A stretch of DNA of 24,264 nt from NCBI GenBank assembly GCA_030612495.1, contig JAUWNT010000008.1:1-24264 (forward strand), read 5' to 3'. Positions 1 to 7,412 of the stretch are shown piece by piece. The translations under genes and the position numbers were made by a program. The notes under the pieces were generated by a model. It did no database searches. It saw only the letters and a list, made by a program, of their open reading frames with translations, and was not told where the DNA came from. This stretch comes from Candidatus Aminicenantota bacterium. GTDB lineage: Bacteria > Acidobacteriota > Aminicenantia > UBA2199. Every line of letters begins with the position of its first letter. Positions within the stretch are counted from its first letter, which is position 1.

Positions 1-471
1 ATAATCTTGATGGATAGCTAAAACACCTGGTAAACCATTCCCTTTTTGGAATTCTCTTCTTAGCATATGACCCTGTCCTTTTGGTGCAACCATTGTTACA
101 TCTATATTTTTTGGAGGTTTTATTTGAGAATATAGGATTGAAAATCCATGAGAGAACATTAACATTTTAGCTTTCTTTAAATTTGGCTCAATATACTTTT
201 TATATGCATAAGCTTGATTTTCATCAGGGATCAATATCATTATTATGTCAGAAATCCTGACTGCCTCTTCAATACTGTATGCTCTAATATTGTATTCTTT
301 TGCTTTTATAATGTTTTTGCTATTTTGTCTGAGCCCTATGATTATATCATGGCCATTATCTTTTAAGTTCATTGCTTGTGCATGACCCTGATTCCCGAAT
401 CCAATAATAGCGATCTTTTTTCCTTTTAATAAACTGACATCTACGTCTTTATCATAATAAATTTTTGACAT
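1..471 (-). CDS. ilvC: Ketol-acid reductoisomerase, N-terminal part (cut by window edge)
   Basis: Converts acetolactate or acetohydroxybutyrate to the dihydroxy acid with NADPH in valine/isoleucine/leucine synthesis, in the cytoplasm. Reading the complement from the ATG at 471 gives 157 codons that stay open to the window edge. The protein begins MSKIYYDKDVDVSLLKGKK and carries the Rossmann dinucleotide motif GFGNQGHAQAMNLKDNG at about residues 24-40. The later block MVAPKGQGHMLRREF, around residues 130-145, is typical of the KARI family, where His of the GHMLR region lies at the active site. A purine-rich AGAGAGG (480-486) precedes the ATG. About half of a class I enzyme (roughly 330 aa) is present. 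The gene is divergent from the flavin reductase. Its downstream neighbours are outside the window, so an ilv/leu operon cannot be judged. Confidence 0.95.
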   Translation of the reverse strand, partial: MSKIYYDKDVDVSLLKGKKIAIIGFGNQGHAQAMNLKDNGHDIIIGLRQNSKNIIKAKEYNIRAYSIEEAVRISDIIMILIPDENQAYAYKKYIEPNLKKAKMLMFSHGFSILYSQIKPPKNIDVTMVAPKGQGHMLRREFQKGNGLPGVLAIHQDY

Positions 472-510
472 TTCAAATGCCTCTCTTTTATAAATATATT
501 TGAACTATAA

Positions 511-539
511 ATCTTAATTAAAATCTCTTTAAAAAGCAA
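511..539 (-). promoter_or_regulatory. Probable promoter of ilvC
   Basis: On the minus strand, TTGCTT (539-534) and TAAGAT (516-511) are 17 bases apart, a sigma-70-like arrangement. The predicted start near 504 gives a leader of about 33 bases that contains the AGAGAGG ribosome-binding site. No attenuator-like peptide or hairpin is visible in the short leader. AT-rich DNA produces such matches by chance, so this is tentative. Confidence 0.4.
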
Positions 540-598
540 TTGTTTTACGAAATTAACTAAAAATCTTGATTCTCTTTGTTTAAGTTTTTCATTAATTA

Positions 599-627
599 TT
601 GACAACTAATAATAATTCGCTTAATAT
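599..627 (+). promoter_or_regulatory. Promoter of the flavin reductase gene
   Basis: A perfect -35 box TTGACA (599-604) and TAATAT (622-627) are separated by 17 bases, directly upstream of the flavin reductase. Expected transcription start is near 634. A second -10-like TATAAT lies at 655-660 without a convincing -35 box. Confidence 0.6.
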
Positions 628-694
628 TTAATTGAGATGAAAAAAGAAGTTTCCTATAATAGTGTTTTGGATTGTGAACGCTAACTTTAGAAAA

Positions 695-1234
695 ATGAAA
701 TCTATCCCAATTCAAGATTTTTTAATCAGAGTTAATGAATTATGGTTGAAACAATGGTTTCTGTTAACGAGTGGAGACTATAAAAGTAGCCATTTTAATA
801 CAATGACTGTTGCCTGGGGTTATTTCGGTGTATTATGGAATAAGCCATGTGCAACAGTTTTCGTGCGTCCAACACGATTTACTTATGAATTTATTAACAG
901 GTATGATACATTTACTCTCTGCTCTTTTAATAAATCATATAAAGATGATCTTTCCTTACTTGGAGCACTGTCAGGACGTGATGTAGATAAAATTGCACAA
1001 ACCAGATTAAGCATTATCCCTTCCCAAAAAATACCTGCTCCGGCATTCAAAGAAGCCGAATTGATACTTGAATGTAAAAAAATATACCTGGATGATCTGA
1101 AACCGGAAAATTTTTTAGATGAATCCATTAAAAAAGAATATCCTAAAAAAGATTACCATCGGATGTATTTTGGAGAAATTGTTGAAATCAGAGGGATCGA
1201 TGGCTATAGGGCGTCCCCAAAATCTTACTATTAA
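695..1234 (+). CDS. Flavin reductase family protein (FMN-binding split-barrel)
   Basis: Belongs by eye to the flavin reductase-like/FMN-binding split-barrel family, which bind FMN and reduce flavin or pass electrons to partner proteins. The true substrate is unknown. Family-like blocks are LTSGD, NTMTVAWGYFGVLWNKP, VRPTRFTYEF, LSGRDVDK, the region around KPENFLD, and KDYHRMYFGEIVEI near the C-terminus. The ATG at 695 is chosen (179 aa). An in-frame GTG at 662 would add 11 residues not typical of the family. Neither start has a strong Shine-Dalgarno sequence. The gene runs convergently into the C69 peptidase, and their stop codons overlap in one TTAA. Sampled lines are about 37 % GC, above the genomic background, matching the peptidase gene. 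Confidence 0.85.
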   Translation: MKSIPIQDFLIRVNELWLKQWFLLTSGDYKSSHFNTMTVAWGYFGVLWNKPCATVFVRPTRFTYEFINRYDTFTLCSFNKSYKDDLSLLGALSGRDVDKIAQTRLSIIPSQKIPAPAFKEAELILECKKIYLDDLKPENFLDESIKKEYPKKDYHRMYFGEIVEIRGIDGYRASPKSYY

Positions 1235-2871
1235 GGTCGAACGTGATTATTCGTATATTTTGTAATTAATTGGTCACGCAATTTCAAATACATTTTGTGA
1301 ATTTTGTCCATTCGCTTCCAGGTGAGTTGGGTTACATATCTTTTTGCTTTTGAAGGACGCTGTTTGAACATGGTGACGGCTTTATTGTCAATGGCACTCA
1401 ATTCTTCAAAAAAAGTTGCTTCAAGTGGGTCCCTGACTTTTCTTACATCTTTTATAGCTTCCTGGAATTTTAAATAAAGCAGGTTATCAACAAAATCTAC
1501 CCCCCATCTGACAGAATCCTCGGTGTATTGATCAGGATTAAATATTTTATAGGACGGATGGATTTGTTGAACTCCCGTATATATGGGGATATAGGTGCTC
1601 ACATATTGATTGTCAACAAAATACCAGTAAATACCGCCTACTGGATCCGGAAGCCAACTCCTCAATTGAGCGATCATTCCATATCCACCTTTGGAGACAT
1701 TCCGCCTGAAATTGATATCCAATAATGCTCGCATGTCTGGTGTAGGAAAAGGTGTAGCTAAAGGGCTTTTTACAAAACCACCCTTCCCATTCGGAACCAA
1801 CCAATCATGGTCCGCTGTCATATCATAGATTGTTCCTTCAAATGTTGACCGTTGAAATTTCATTATATCCTGAATGGTTATTTTTTTATCCGGTTTTGCA
1901 GAAAATGGATAAAAGGAAAGAGATTCTAGGTATTGATGGTAGAGGTCGTAATTTTTGTGAAGTTTATCCAGATATTTGTTGGGCCAATTTTTCAAGGATT
2001 TGCAATAGGTACTGTAAAAAAGCCAGAGGCGGCTGAGTCCCCATTCTACAAGAATTGGTGTATATACTTCCTGATAGATAAATGGTTTACCGCTTTTGGG
2101 ATTATACCATCCCCGTTCAATGGCGAATTGTTTGTAATTTTTTGAGGCTCTGAATTTATCCGGTTTGGATAAATCAATTTCTTTAATGATGCTCCAATTT
2201 GGAACAATTGCAATATGATCATCGGGAACCCGTTGGGCTGCCCATATTGCTCCTAATTTTCCACTATTCGGTGACCAACCGGGTCCTACGCTGAATATTT
2301 CCAAAATCCAGACTTCTTGGGGATCTGCAATGGCAATGGTTTCCGATTCATTCGCACAGGAAGGCAAAAAACCGTATTTTTCGATCAGAGAAGTAATCAA
2401 TTCTAGAGCAGATTCTGCTTTTTTACATCGCTGCAAGGCAAAGACCATGGCTTGTTCAATGGTTATAATTTGTCCTCCGGTGGTGCAGTTGACATGTAGT
2501 TCCTTTCTCTGAGTTGTAGTGCTCTCTCCTATGGCCAGTTGATGCTCGTTGATATGTGAATATCCCGAATGAAAATAGGCATATGTTTTTTCCACTTGAG
2601 GGATATAACCGATAATTTTACCGAATTTCCCCAATGGTATTTTGGGATCTTGTAGTCCCAGATAAACGGGAGCTTTGGCTCCTTTTTTATATTTTTTTGC
2701 TGGAACAACCATCAGTCGTGAGTTTTCACAGGCATCAGTATGGGATATAATAACTGATCCGTCTTTAGTAGCCTCTTTGCCTGCTACAATTACAGTACAG
2801 CAGAAAATATGAATGTTGAATGTAAAAAAACAGGATAATAGAAATAATACTCCAATTTTTCTTTTTTCCAT
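1231..2871 (-). CDS. Secreted peptidase family C69 (dipeptidase)
   Basis: Cleaves dipeptides or short peptides with an N-terminal nucleophile Cys. Residues 1-24 form a signal peptide: a basic MEKRK start, then a hydrophobic stretch. The following Cys25-Thr26 begins the family signature (CTVIVAGKEATKDG, then HTDAC). Cys25 would become the N-terminal nucleophile after processing. Further family blocks are the INEHQLAIGEST region around residue 110, EVWILEIF and TADHDWLVPNG. The length of 546 aa fits secreted bacterial C69 enzymes. An AAGGAG about 7 bases before the ATG at 2871 supports the start. Sampled lines are 37-48 % GC, against 17-30 % in nearby genes, which suggests separate ancestry. 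A lipobox-like LLSC at residues 11-14 is an alternative processing signal, but it would not expose Cys25. The gene is divergent from the guanylyltransferase and convergent with the flavin reductase. Confidence 0.9.
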   Translation of the reverse strand: MEKRKIGVLFLLSCFFTFNIHIFCCTVIVAGKEATKDGSVIISHTDACENSRLMVVPAKKYKKGAKAPVYLGLQDPKIPLGKFGKIIGYIPQVEKTYAYFHSGYSHINEHQLAIGESTTTQRKELHVNCTTGGQIITIEQAMVFALQRCKKAESALELITSLIEKYGFLPSCANESETIAIADPQEVWILEIFSVGPGWSPNSGKLGAIWAAQRVPDDHIAIVPNWSIIKEIDLSKPDKFRASKNYKQFAIERGWYNPKSGKPFIYQEVYTPILVEWGLSRLWLFYSTYCKSLKNWPNKYLDKLHKNYDLYHQYLESLSFYPFSAKPDKKITIQDIMKFQRSTFEGTIYDMTADHDWLVPNGKGGFVKSPLATPFPTPDMRALLDINFRRNVSKGGYGMIAQLRSWLPDPVGGIYWYFVDNQYVSTYIPIYTGVQQIHPSYKIFNPDQYTEDSVRWGVDFVDNLLYLKFQEAIKDVRKVRDPLEATFFEELSAIDNKAVTMFKQRPSKAKRYVTQLTWKRMDKIHKMYLKLRDQLITKYTNNHVRP

Positions 2872-3001
2872 TTAATACTCCTTTATACAATTTTTAATTG
2901 CATATTTTATCATAGAATTAAGAAAACTGTTTGAGAGGAAAATTGAAGATAAAATCCGTGTAAAAATTGTTTTTTTGTTTTATTTGTGTTACTTATTATT
3001 A

Positions 3002-4060
3002 ATGAAAAATAGAAATTTCGGGTTAATACTTGCAGGTGGTCAGGGTACTCGATTTTGGCCATTAAGTACTGAGGAAAAACCAAAACAATTTTTAAATATT
3101 GTTGGGAAAGGGTCTTTAATCTCTCAAACATATAAAAGATTAAAAAAAATTATAGAAAAAGAGAATATTTTTATAATTGCAGATAATAAATACTTGAAAC
3201 TCATAAAAGATTCAATTCCTGAATTTAAAGAATCCAATTTTATTGATGAACCAGTTCCAAGAAATACAGCTCCCAGCCTGATTTTATCAAACATTTTCCT
3301 TTCAAGATTTGACAGCAATGCAAATGTTATTGTATTACCTGCAGACCATTATATTTCTAAGGAAGATATTTTTAAAGCTCAAATGAAAGATGCTCTTTGT
3401 TATGCAGATAACAAATGTATAATTACATGTGGAATAAAACCTGAAATGCCACACACTGGATATGGATATATAAAATTTAGCAAGAGAGGAGCTTCCAAAT
3501 TAAGAGAAACTGAATTTTTTGATGTAAATGAGTTTAAAGAAAAACCGAAACTGAAAACAGCTAAGAAATATATAAAATATGGAAATTATTATTGGAATTC
3601 CGGTATGTTTATATATAAGCTTAAACATTTTAAAGAATTCTTTAAAGAATATTCAAATTATTATTATGAAAAATATATTGAGCTTGAGAAGTTTTTTGAA
3701 AATAGAGATAAATTCTGTGAGATATTCAAGCATATTAACGCTGAATCTATTGATTATGCTTTAATGGAAAAGGTTAAAGAGATAAAAATGTTTGAAGCTA
3801 AATTTAAATGGAGTGATGTAGGGTCATGGTCAAGTGTTTATGAATTGAGTAAGAAGGATAATAATGGAAATGCAATAGGAAAAGGAAATAATATATTAAT
3901 TGATACAAAAAATTCATTGGTATTTTCTAAGGGGGAAACCCCTATTGCAGTTATTGGCTTGGAAAATATTGCTGTTATAGATACAGAAAATGGTTTATTA
4001 GTAGCTAATGTCAATGATCTTCAAAAGGTAAAACAGATCAAAAACTTATTGGATAAATAA
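3002..4060 (+). CDS. manC: Mannose-1-phosphate guanylyltransferase
   Basis: Makes GDP-mannose from mannose-1-phosphate and GTP for glycans or GDP-sugar derivatives. The nucleotidyltransferase signature LAGGQGTRFWPLS is at residues 10-22, followed by KPKQFL at 26-31. Later come VLPADHYIS, TGYGYIKF, EFKEKP, YYWNSGMFIYK, SIDYALMEK and KWSDVGSWSS, the usual order in the family. The length of 352 aa matches the short, single-domain form without the C-terminal phosphomannose isomerase domain. The ATG at 3002 is preferred because the glycine-rich loop follows at the normal distance. A TTG at 2975 would add nine hydrophobic residues. No Shine-Dalgarno sequence precedes either start. No phosphomannomutase or isomerase gene lies beside it. 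It faces tldE tail-to-tail across 16 bases. Confidence 0.93.
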   Translation: MKNRNFGLILAGGQGTRFWPLSTEEKPKQFLNIVGKGSLISQTYKRLKKIIEKENIFIIADNKYLKLIKDSIPEFKESNFIDEPVPRNTAPSLILSNIFLSRFDSNANVIVLPADHYISKEDIFKAQMKDALCYADNKCIITCGIKPEMPHTGYGYIKFSKRGASKLRETEFFDVNEFKEKPKLKTAKKYIKYGNYYWNSGMFIYKLKHFKEFFKEYSNYYYEKYIELEKFFENRDKFCEIFKHINAESIDYALMEKVKEIKMFEAKFKWSDVGSWSSVYELSKKDNNGNAIGKGNNILIDTKNSLVFSKGETPIAVIGLENIAVIDTENGLLVANVNDLQKVKQIKNLLDK

Positions 4061-4076
4061 TTAAGAAATAAAAATA

Positions 4077-5402
4077 TTAGTTGACTCCGCTGAAGTTGAT
4101 CTCCTTGAAATGGAGACTTGGGGTCATATAGGACGAATAAATATATGGATCATTTCCAACATCATATAGATGTTTCCATAAAGTTTCCAGGTTCCCAGTT
4201 ATATTCATTTCATTAACAGGTTTGATAACCTGGCCGTGTTCTATATATAATCCCACAATTCCAAAAGAAAAATCCCCTGTTAAAGAATTGGAATTACCAC
4301 CAAGAAATTCAGTGATTATCATTCCCTTTTTTATGCTTTTTATCATATCTTCAATTGATTTTGTGCCTTTTTCTAATACTATGTTTGAAAAAGAATCAGT
4401 TGTTGGCTTCATTTTTAATTTTTTGCCATAATAATCATCAACATATATAGATTTCAGTATTCCTCTATCAACTATGGTTCTCTTTTTTGAACTTATTCCT
4501 TCAGAATCAAAAAGCCTTGAACCCAATCCTTTGATAACAAATGGATCATCAATGATTGTTAATTTTTCAGATGCAATTTTTTTATTAATTTTATTTTCAA
4601 GAAATGAATTTTTTTGCTGTATTGATTTTGCTTTTATAGGTAAATATAAAGCATAGATCATTTTGTTTGCAACTCGGTTCTCAACAACCATATCATAGAT
4701 ACCTGTTTTGATTTTACACTGACCAATCTTTCTTAAAGCACGATCAGCAGCACTCTTTCCAATCAACTCCGGATCAGGTAGGTCTTTAAAAAACCTCGCA
4801 TTTGCTGAAGACCAATCTTCTGGCTTTCCTCTATCAGCATCTTTAACTGTTACTTCTGCTGAGCATGAAAAGATTGTTGATTCTTTTTCTCCTGAAAATC
4901 CATTACTCTGAACTTTTACAAGTTCTTCATGAGAGTTATAGAAAGAGGATGTTACTGAAATAATCTTTTTATTTTGGTTCATTGCTGATTTTTCAATATC
5001 CCTTGCAATTTTTACTTTTTTTTTGTACTCAATTGATTTGTAGGATCCATCATTAATTTTAATATCTATTTTTTTTTGATTTTTATACAGTTCTGGATCT
5101 GGAAGAGATCTATAGGGATCAGTATTTAAGTGTTTTGTCATTAAATATGCTTTTTCAATAAAATTTTTTAGATGTTCCTTTTTTAAATTGTTTGTATAAT
5201 GGCTTGAGAAGCGATTATCCACATAAAGAGATAGATTTAGAGAGTTTTGAGTTGATTCAACTAATTTATCAATTTTTTTATTTCGAACTTCAATCTCAAT
5301 TTTATTTGTCTTTGAAATAGTAATTGAAACTTCATTTGATCCAATTTTTTTTGCATACAAAATCGACCATTTTGCAAGATCAACTCTCTCTTTTTTATTC
5401 AT
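4077..5402 (-). CDS. tldE: TldE/PmbA family metallopeptidase subunit
   Basis: Non-catalytic partner of TldD. In Escherichia coli the TldD/TldE heterodimer degrades or processes unfolded peptides such as microcin B17 precursor and CcdA. The protein shows the PmbA/TldE pattern: an N-terminal substrate-enclosing domain, then blocks such as FSCSAEVTVKDADRGKPEDW, GKSAADRALRKIG, the GIYDMVVENRVANKMIYAL region, and near the end EFLGGNSNSLTGDFSFG and PVNEMNITGN. No HExxxH motif is present, as expected for TldE. The ATG at 5402 (441 aa) lies 4 bases after the tldD stop, with TTAGG just upstream. An in-frame TTG at 5423 would instead overlap tldD by 17 bases and is less likely. It is the second gene of a tldD-tldE operon. 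Confidence 0.92.
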   Translation of the reverse strand: MNKKERVDLAKWSILYAKKIGSNEVSITISKTNKIEIEVRNKKIDKLVESTQNSLNLSLYVDNRFSSHYTNNLKKEHLKNFIEKAYLMTKHLNTDPYRSLPDPELYKNQKKIDIKINDGSYKSIEYKKKVKIARDIEKSAMNQNKKIISVTSSFYNSHEELVKVQSNGFSGEKESTIFSCSAEVTVKDADRGKPEDWSSANARFFKDLPDPELIGKSAADRALRKIGQCKIKTGIYDMVVENRVANKMIYALYLPIKAKSIQQKNSFLENKINKKIASEKLTIIDDPFVIKGLGSRLFDSEGISSKKRTIVDRGILKSIYVDDYYGKKLKMKPTTDSFSNIVLEKGTKSIEDMIKSIKKGMIITEFLGGNSNSLTGDFSFGIVGLYIEHGQVIKPVNEMNITGNLETLWKHLYDVGNDPYIYSSYMTPSLHFKEINFSGVN

Positions 5403-5406
5403 TTTA

Positions 5407-6834
5407 TTACCTAAGCCCACCAACTGTGATTGAAGATACCTTTATTGTTGGTAAACCCATTGAAACAGGAACATTCTGACCATCCTTTCCACATGTCCAT
5501 GCTCCTTCAGCCATTTTAAGATCATCAGCCACCATAACAACTTTGCTTAACACATCCGGGCCATTTCCAATAATGTTTATATCCTTTACAGGATAAGTTA
5601 GTTTTCCATTCTCTATAAGAAACCCGGATTTTACATAAAAGGTAAAATCACCTGCACCTATCAATACCTGACCATTTGAGAAGGATTCAGTATACAGGCC
5701 CTGTTTAACACTTTTTATAATTTCATCTTTTTTGTGTGGGCCTGGAAGCATGTATGTATTTCTCATACGTGGTATTGGAGCATAACGAAAGGATTGGCGT
5801 CTTCCATTACCAGTAGGTTTTACTTTAAAGTGTTTTGAGCTTATTCTATCATGTAAGTAGCTTTTCAATATTCCGTTTTTTACAAGAAAGGTCTTTTCTG
5901 TATCTATATTTTCATCATCAATATTAATTGAACCTCGCATATGTAGAACTATTCCATCATCAACAATTGAGACAATTTTTTCTGCCACTTGTTTATTAAT
6001 TTTATCTGAGAATATTGATATTTTTTTCCTGTTAAAATCAGCTTCCATTCCATGTCCAATTGCTTCATGCAACAGTATACCGGAACTGCCTGAAGCCATA
6101 ACTATTTCCATTTCACCTGGTTTTGATTTTATTGCATCAAAGAGTTTAACTGTTCGACTAACTGTTTCTTTTGCTAAACGTTCAAGTATTGAAGAGGTAA
6201 AAAAATTAATATCCTCTCTTCCTGAAATGGAAAAACTATTCTGTTCTTTTTTCCCATTTTGTTCTGCTGTACATGAGGCAGCTATTGTTGTCATTGGCTG
6301 AAAGTCAAATGATATTCTTCCATCTGAGGATGCTATTAGAATATAATTACTTTCATCCATAAACATGATATTTGATTTAATAACTCTTTTATCTAAAGAG
6401 AATATTTTTTCATTTATTATTTTGAGAATAGGGATTTTTTGCTCAATATTAACATGTTCCCATTGAGTTTTAATTGGATAATAGTCTGGAACCTTATGAA
6501 TTTTTAGCTCAAAGGGAGGGATTTTTTTTGTTCCATTTGCAATATTTGCAGCAGTTTGTGCAGCTGATTTCATTAATTTGGGAGAAATCTCTTCTGTAAA
6601 CGAATAACCTGTTTGATCTCCTTTTATTACCCGTATTCCTACTCCAAAGTCAATGTTTGTGTGGGCTTTATTTACGGATTTGTCTTCTAAAGATATATAA
6701 TTAGCTGTTTTATTCTGAAAGTATAGGTCACAATAATCCCCACCTTTTTCCAAAGCTATGGACATGGTTTTATTAATGAGATTTTTATCAACTTTAAATA
6801 GACTTAATAAATTGCTAAGTTTCATATTTCCCAT
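5407..6834 (-). CDS. tldD: TldD zinc metallopeptidase
   Basis: Catalytic subunit of the TldD/TldE peptidase. The zinc motif HEAIGH is at residues 256-261 and is preceded by SGSSGILL. The third ligand expected from the E. coli enzyme is the Cys of GAWTCGKDGQ (Cys448). Other typical blocks are the TGNGRRQSFRYAPIPRMRNT region, SNGQVLIGAGDFTF and YPVKDINIIGNGPDVL. The length of 475 aa is normal. Two starts are possible: ATG 6834 and, three codons later, ATG 6825. The second has GGGA a few bases upstream, while the first has no Shine-Dalgarno sequence. The promoter just upstream predicts a leader of only about 13-22 bases. The gene is translated with tldE, which begins 4 bases beyond its stop. Chromosomal tldDE is widespread, and no linked peptide-precursor gene is visible. 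Confidence 0.95.
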   Translation of the reverse strand: MGNMKLSNLLSLFKVDKNLINKTMSIALEKGGDYCDLYFQNKTANYISLEDKSVNKAHTNIDFGVGIRVIKGDQTGYSFTEEISPKLMKSAAQTAANIANGTKKIPPFELKIHKVPDYYPIKTQWEHVNIEQKIPILKIINEKIFSLDKRVIKSNIMFMDESNYILIASSDGRISFDFQPMTTIAASCTAEQNGKKEQNSFSISGREDINFFTSSILERLAKETVSRTVKLFDAIKSKPGEMEIVMASGSSGILLHEAIGHGMEADFNRKKISIFSDKINKQVAEKIVSIVDDGIVLHMRGSINIDDENIDTEKTFLVKNGILKSYLHDRISSKHFKVKPTGNGRRQSFRYAPIPRMRNTYMLPGPHKKDEIIKSVKQGLYTESFSNGQVLIGAGDFTFYVKSGFLIENGKLTYPVKDINIIGNGPDVLSKVVMVADDLKMAEGAWTCGKDGQNVPVSMGLPTIKVSSITVGGLR

Positions 6835-6853
6835 TTTTTATTAAATAAGGGTT

Positions 6854-6882
6854 ATTTTAGAACTAAGAAATAAAAGTGTCAA
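6854..6882 (-). promoter_or_regulatory. Promoter of the tldD-tldE operon
   Basis: On the minus strand, a perfect TTGACA (6882-6877) and TAAAAT (6859-6854) are 17 bases apart. The predicted start near 6847 is only about 13 bases from the first tldD ATG. The -35 box lies inside the copy AAAAGTGTCAAGA (6872-6884), which resembles the GC-rich motif at 6912-6940. Confidence 0.65.
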
Positions 6883-6911
6883 GAAATTTTTTAAAATGTG
6901 AAAAAATAAAA

Positions 6912-6940
6912 AAAAGTGGCATTTCAAGACCTGACCCCCC
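6912..6940. repeat. Possible remnant of a dispersed repeat (motif ending CAAGACCTGACCCC)
   Basis: A GC-rich block stands out in an otherwise AT-only spacer: AAAAGTGGCATTTCAAGA followed by CCTGACCCCCC. From memory, short intergenic repeats with the reverse-complement core GGGGTCAGGTCTTG occur widely in bacteria, often near REP-associated tyrosine transposases. I cannot verify that here. A partial echo, AAAAGTGTCAAGA, lies at 6872-6884 in the same orientation. No transposase gene and no second full copy are in the window. Confidence 0.35.
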
Positions 6941-6943
6941 TTG

Positions 6944-6972
6944 TTGATTTTGGGTTGTTATTAAGGTATTAT
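6944..6972 (+). promoter_or_regulatory. Probable promoter of the epimerase-GH57 operon
   Basis: TTGATT (6944-6949) and TATTAT (6967-6972) are 17 bases apart. The predicted start near 6979 leaves a leader of about 28 bases that holds the strong GGAGG ribosome-binding site. The -35 box abuts the GC-rich CCTGACCCCCC block. The region is therefore a divergent promoter pair with tldD. Confidence 0.45.
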
Positions 6973-7006
6973 TTTGGGTTAATAGAGTTATTTTTTGGAG
7001 GAATTT

Positions 7007-7411
7007 ATGATAAAAAAAATTGATCATATTGCAATTGCAGTGGATAATCTTGAAGAAGAAATAGGGAGATATACAGATGTGCTGGGTCTTGAATTTCTTG
7101 GAACAGAAGTTGTTAAAGAACAAAAAGTTAGAACAGCTTTTTTTAAAGTTGGTGATGTTCATATAGAACTTTTAGAACCTTTATCTGAGGATTCTCCGAT
7201 TTCAAAATTTCTTGAAAAAAGGGGAAAAGGAATTCACCATATTTCATATGAGGTTGATAATATAGAACATCAGATAAAAGAACTTGAAAATAATGGTGTG
7301 AGAATGCTGGATAAGGAGCCAAGAATAGGAGCTCATAATGCTAAAATAGCGTTTGCACATCCTAAAAGTCTTTCAGGCGTTTTGTGTGAATTTGTAGAAA
7401 AAGGAGAATAA
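7007..7411 (+). CDS. mce: Methylmalonyl-CoA epimerase (VOC family)
   Basis: Interconverts the 2R and 2S forms of methylmalonyl-CoA in propionate metabolism. The 134-aa protein has two VOC (glyoxalase-fold) modules. It begins with IDHIAIAVDNLEE, and the first His (residue 7) is an expected metal ligand. Next come VRTAFFKVGDVHIELLEPL (Glu ligand position), GKGIHHISYEVDN (second His) and AFAHPKSLSGVLCEFVE (final Glu). The full set of blocks matches epimerases better than glyoxalase I or fosfomycin-resistance enzymes. The ATG at 7007 follows GGAGG (6997-7001) by five bases and is clearly the start. An in-frame TTG at 6995 lies at the edge of that site and is rejected. The stop is one base before the CTG start of the GH57 gene, so the two are probably cotranscribed. 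No mutase gene is nearby. Confidence 0.9.
   Translation: MIKKIDHIAIAVDNLEEEIGRYTDVLGLEFLGTEVVKEQKVRTAFFKVGDVHIELLEPLSEDSPISKFLEKRGKGIHHISYEVDNIEHQIKELENNGVRMLDKEPRIGAHNAKIAFAHPKSLSGVLCEFVEKGE
7401..7406 (+). promoter_or_regulatory. Ribosome-binding site that decides the GH57 start
   Basis: AAGGAG, inside the last codons of the epimerase gene, lies 6 bases before CTG 7413 but about 30 bases before TTG 7437 and 42 before ATG 7446. It therefore points to CTG as the start codon. An in-frame TAG at 7395-7397 rules out any start further upstream. Confidence 0.55.
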
Positions 7412-7412
7412 C

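Noticed and set aside
655..660. TATAAT as main -10 of the flavin reductase
   Set aside because: No -35 box at proper spacing, and the TTGACA/TAATAT pair just upstream is better.
1933..2145. Plus-strand open frames inside the C69 peptidase gene
   Set aside because: Several overlapping frames without family resemblance lie opposite a gene with clear homology. Shadows.
4100..4116. TCTCC...GGAGA hairpin at the end of tldE
   Set aside because: A five-pair stem within coding sequence with no following T run. Not a terminator.
6863..7162. 99-codon open frame on the minus strand across the tldD-epimerase spacer
   Set aside because: It overlaps the well-supported epimerase gene and both promoters, has low-complexity Phe/Asn-rich content and no ribosome-binding site. 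Shadow frame.
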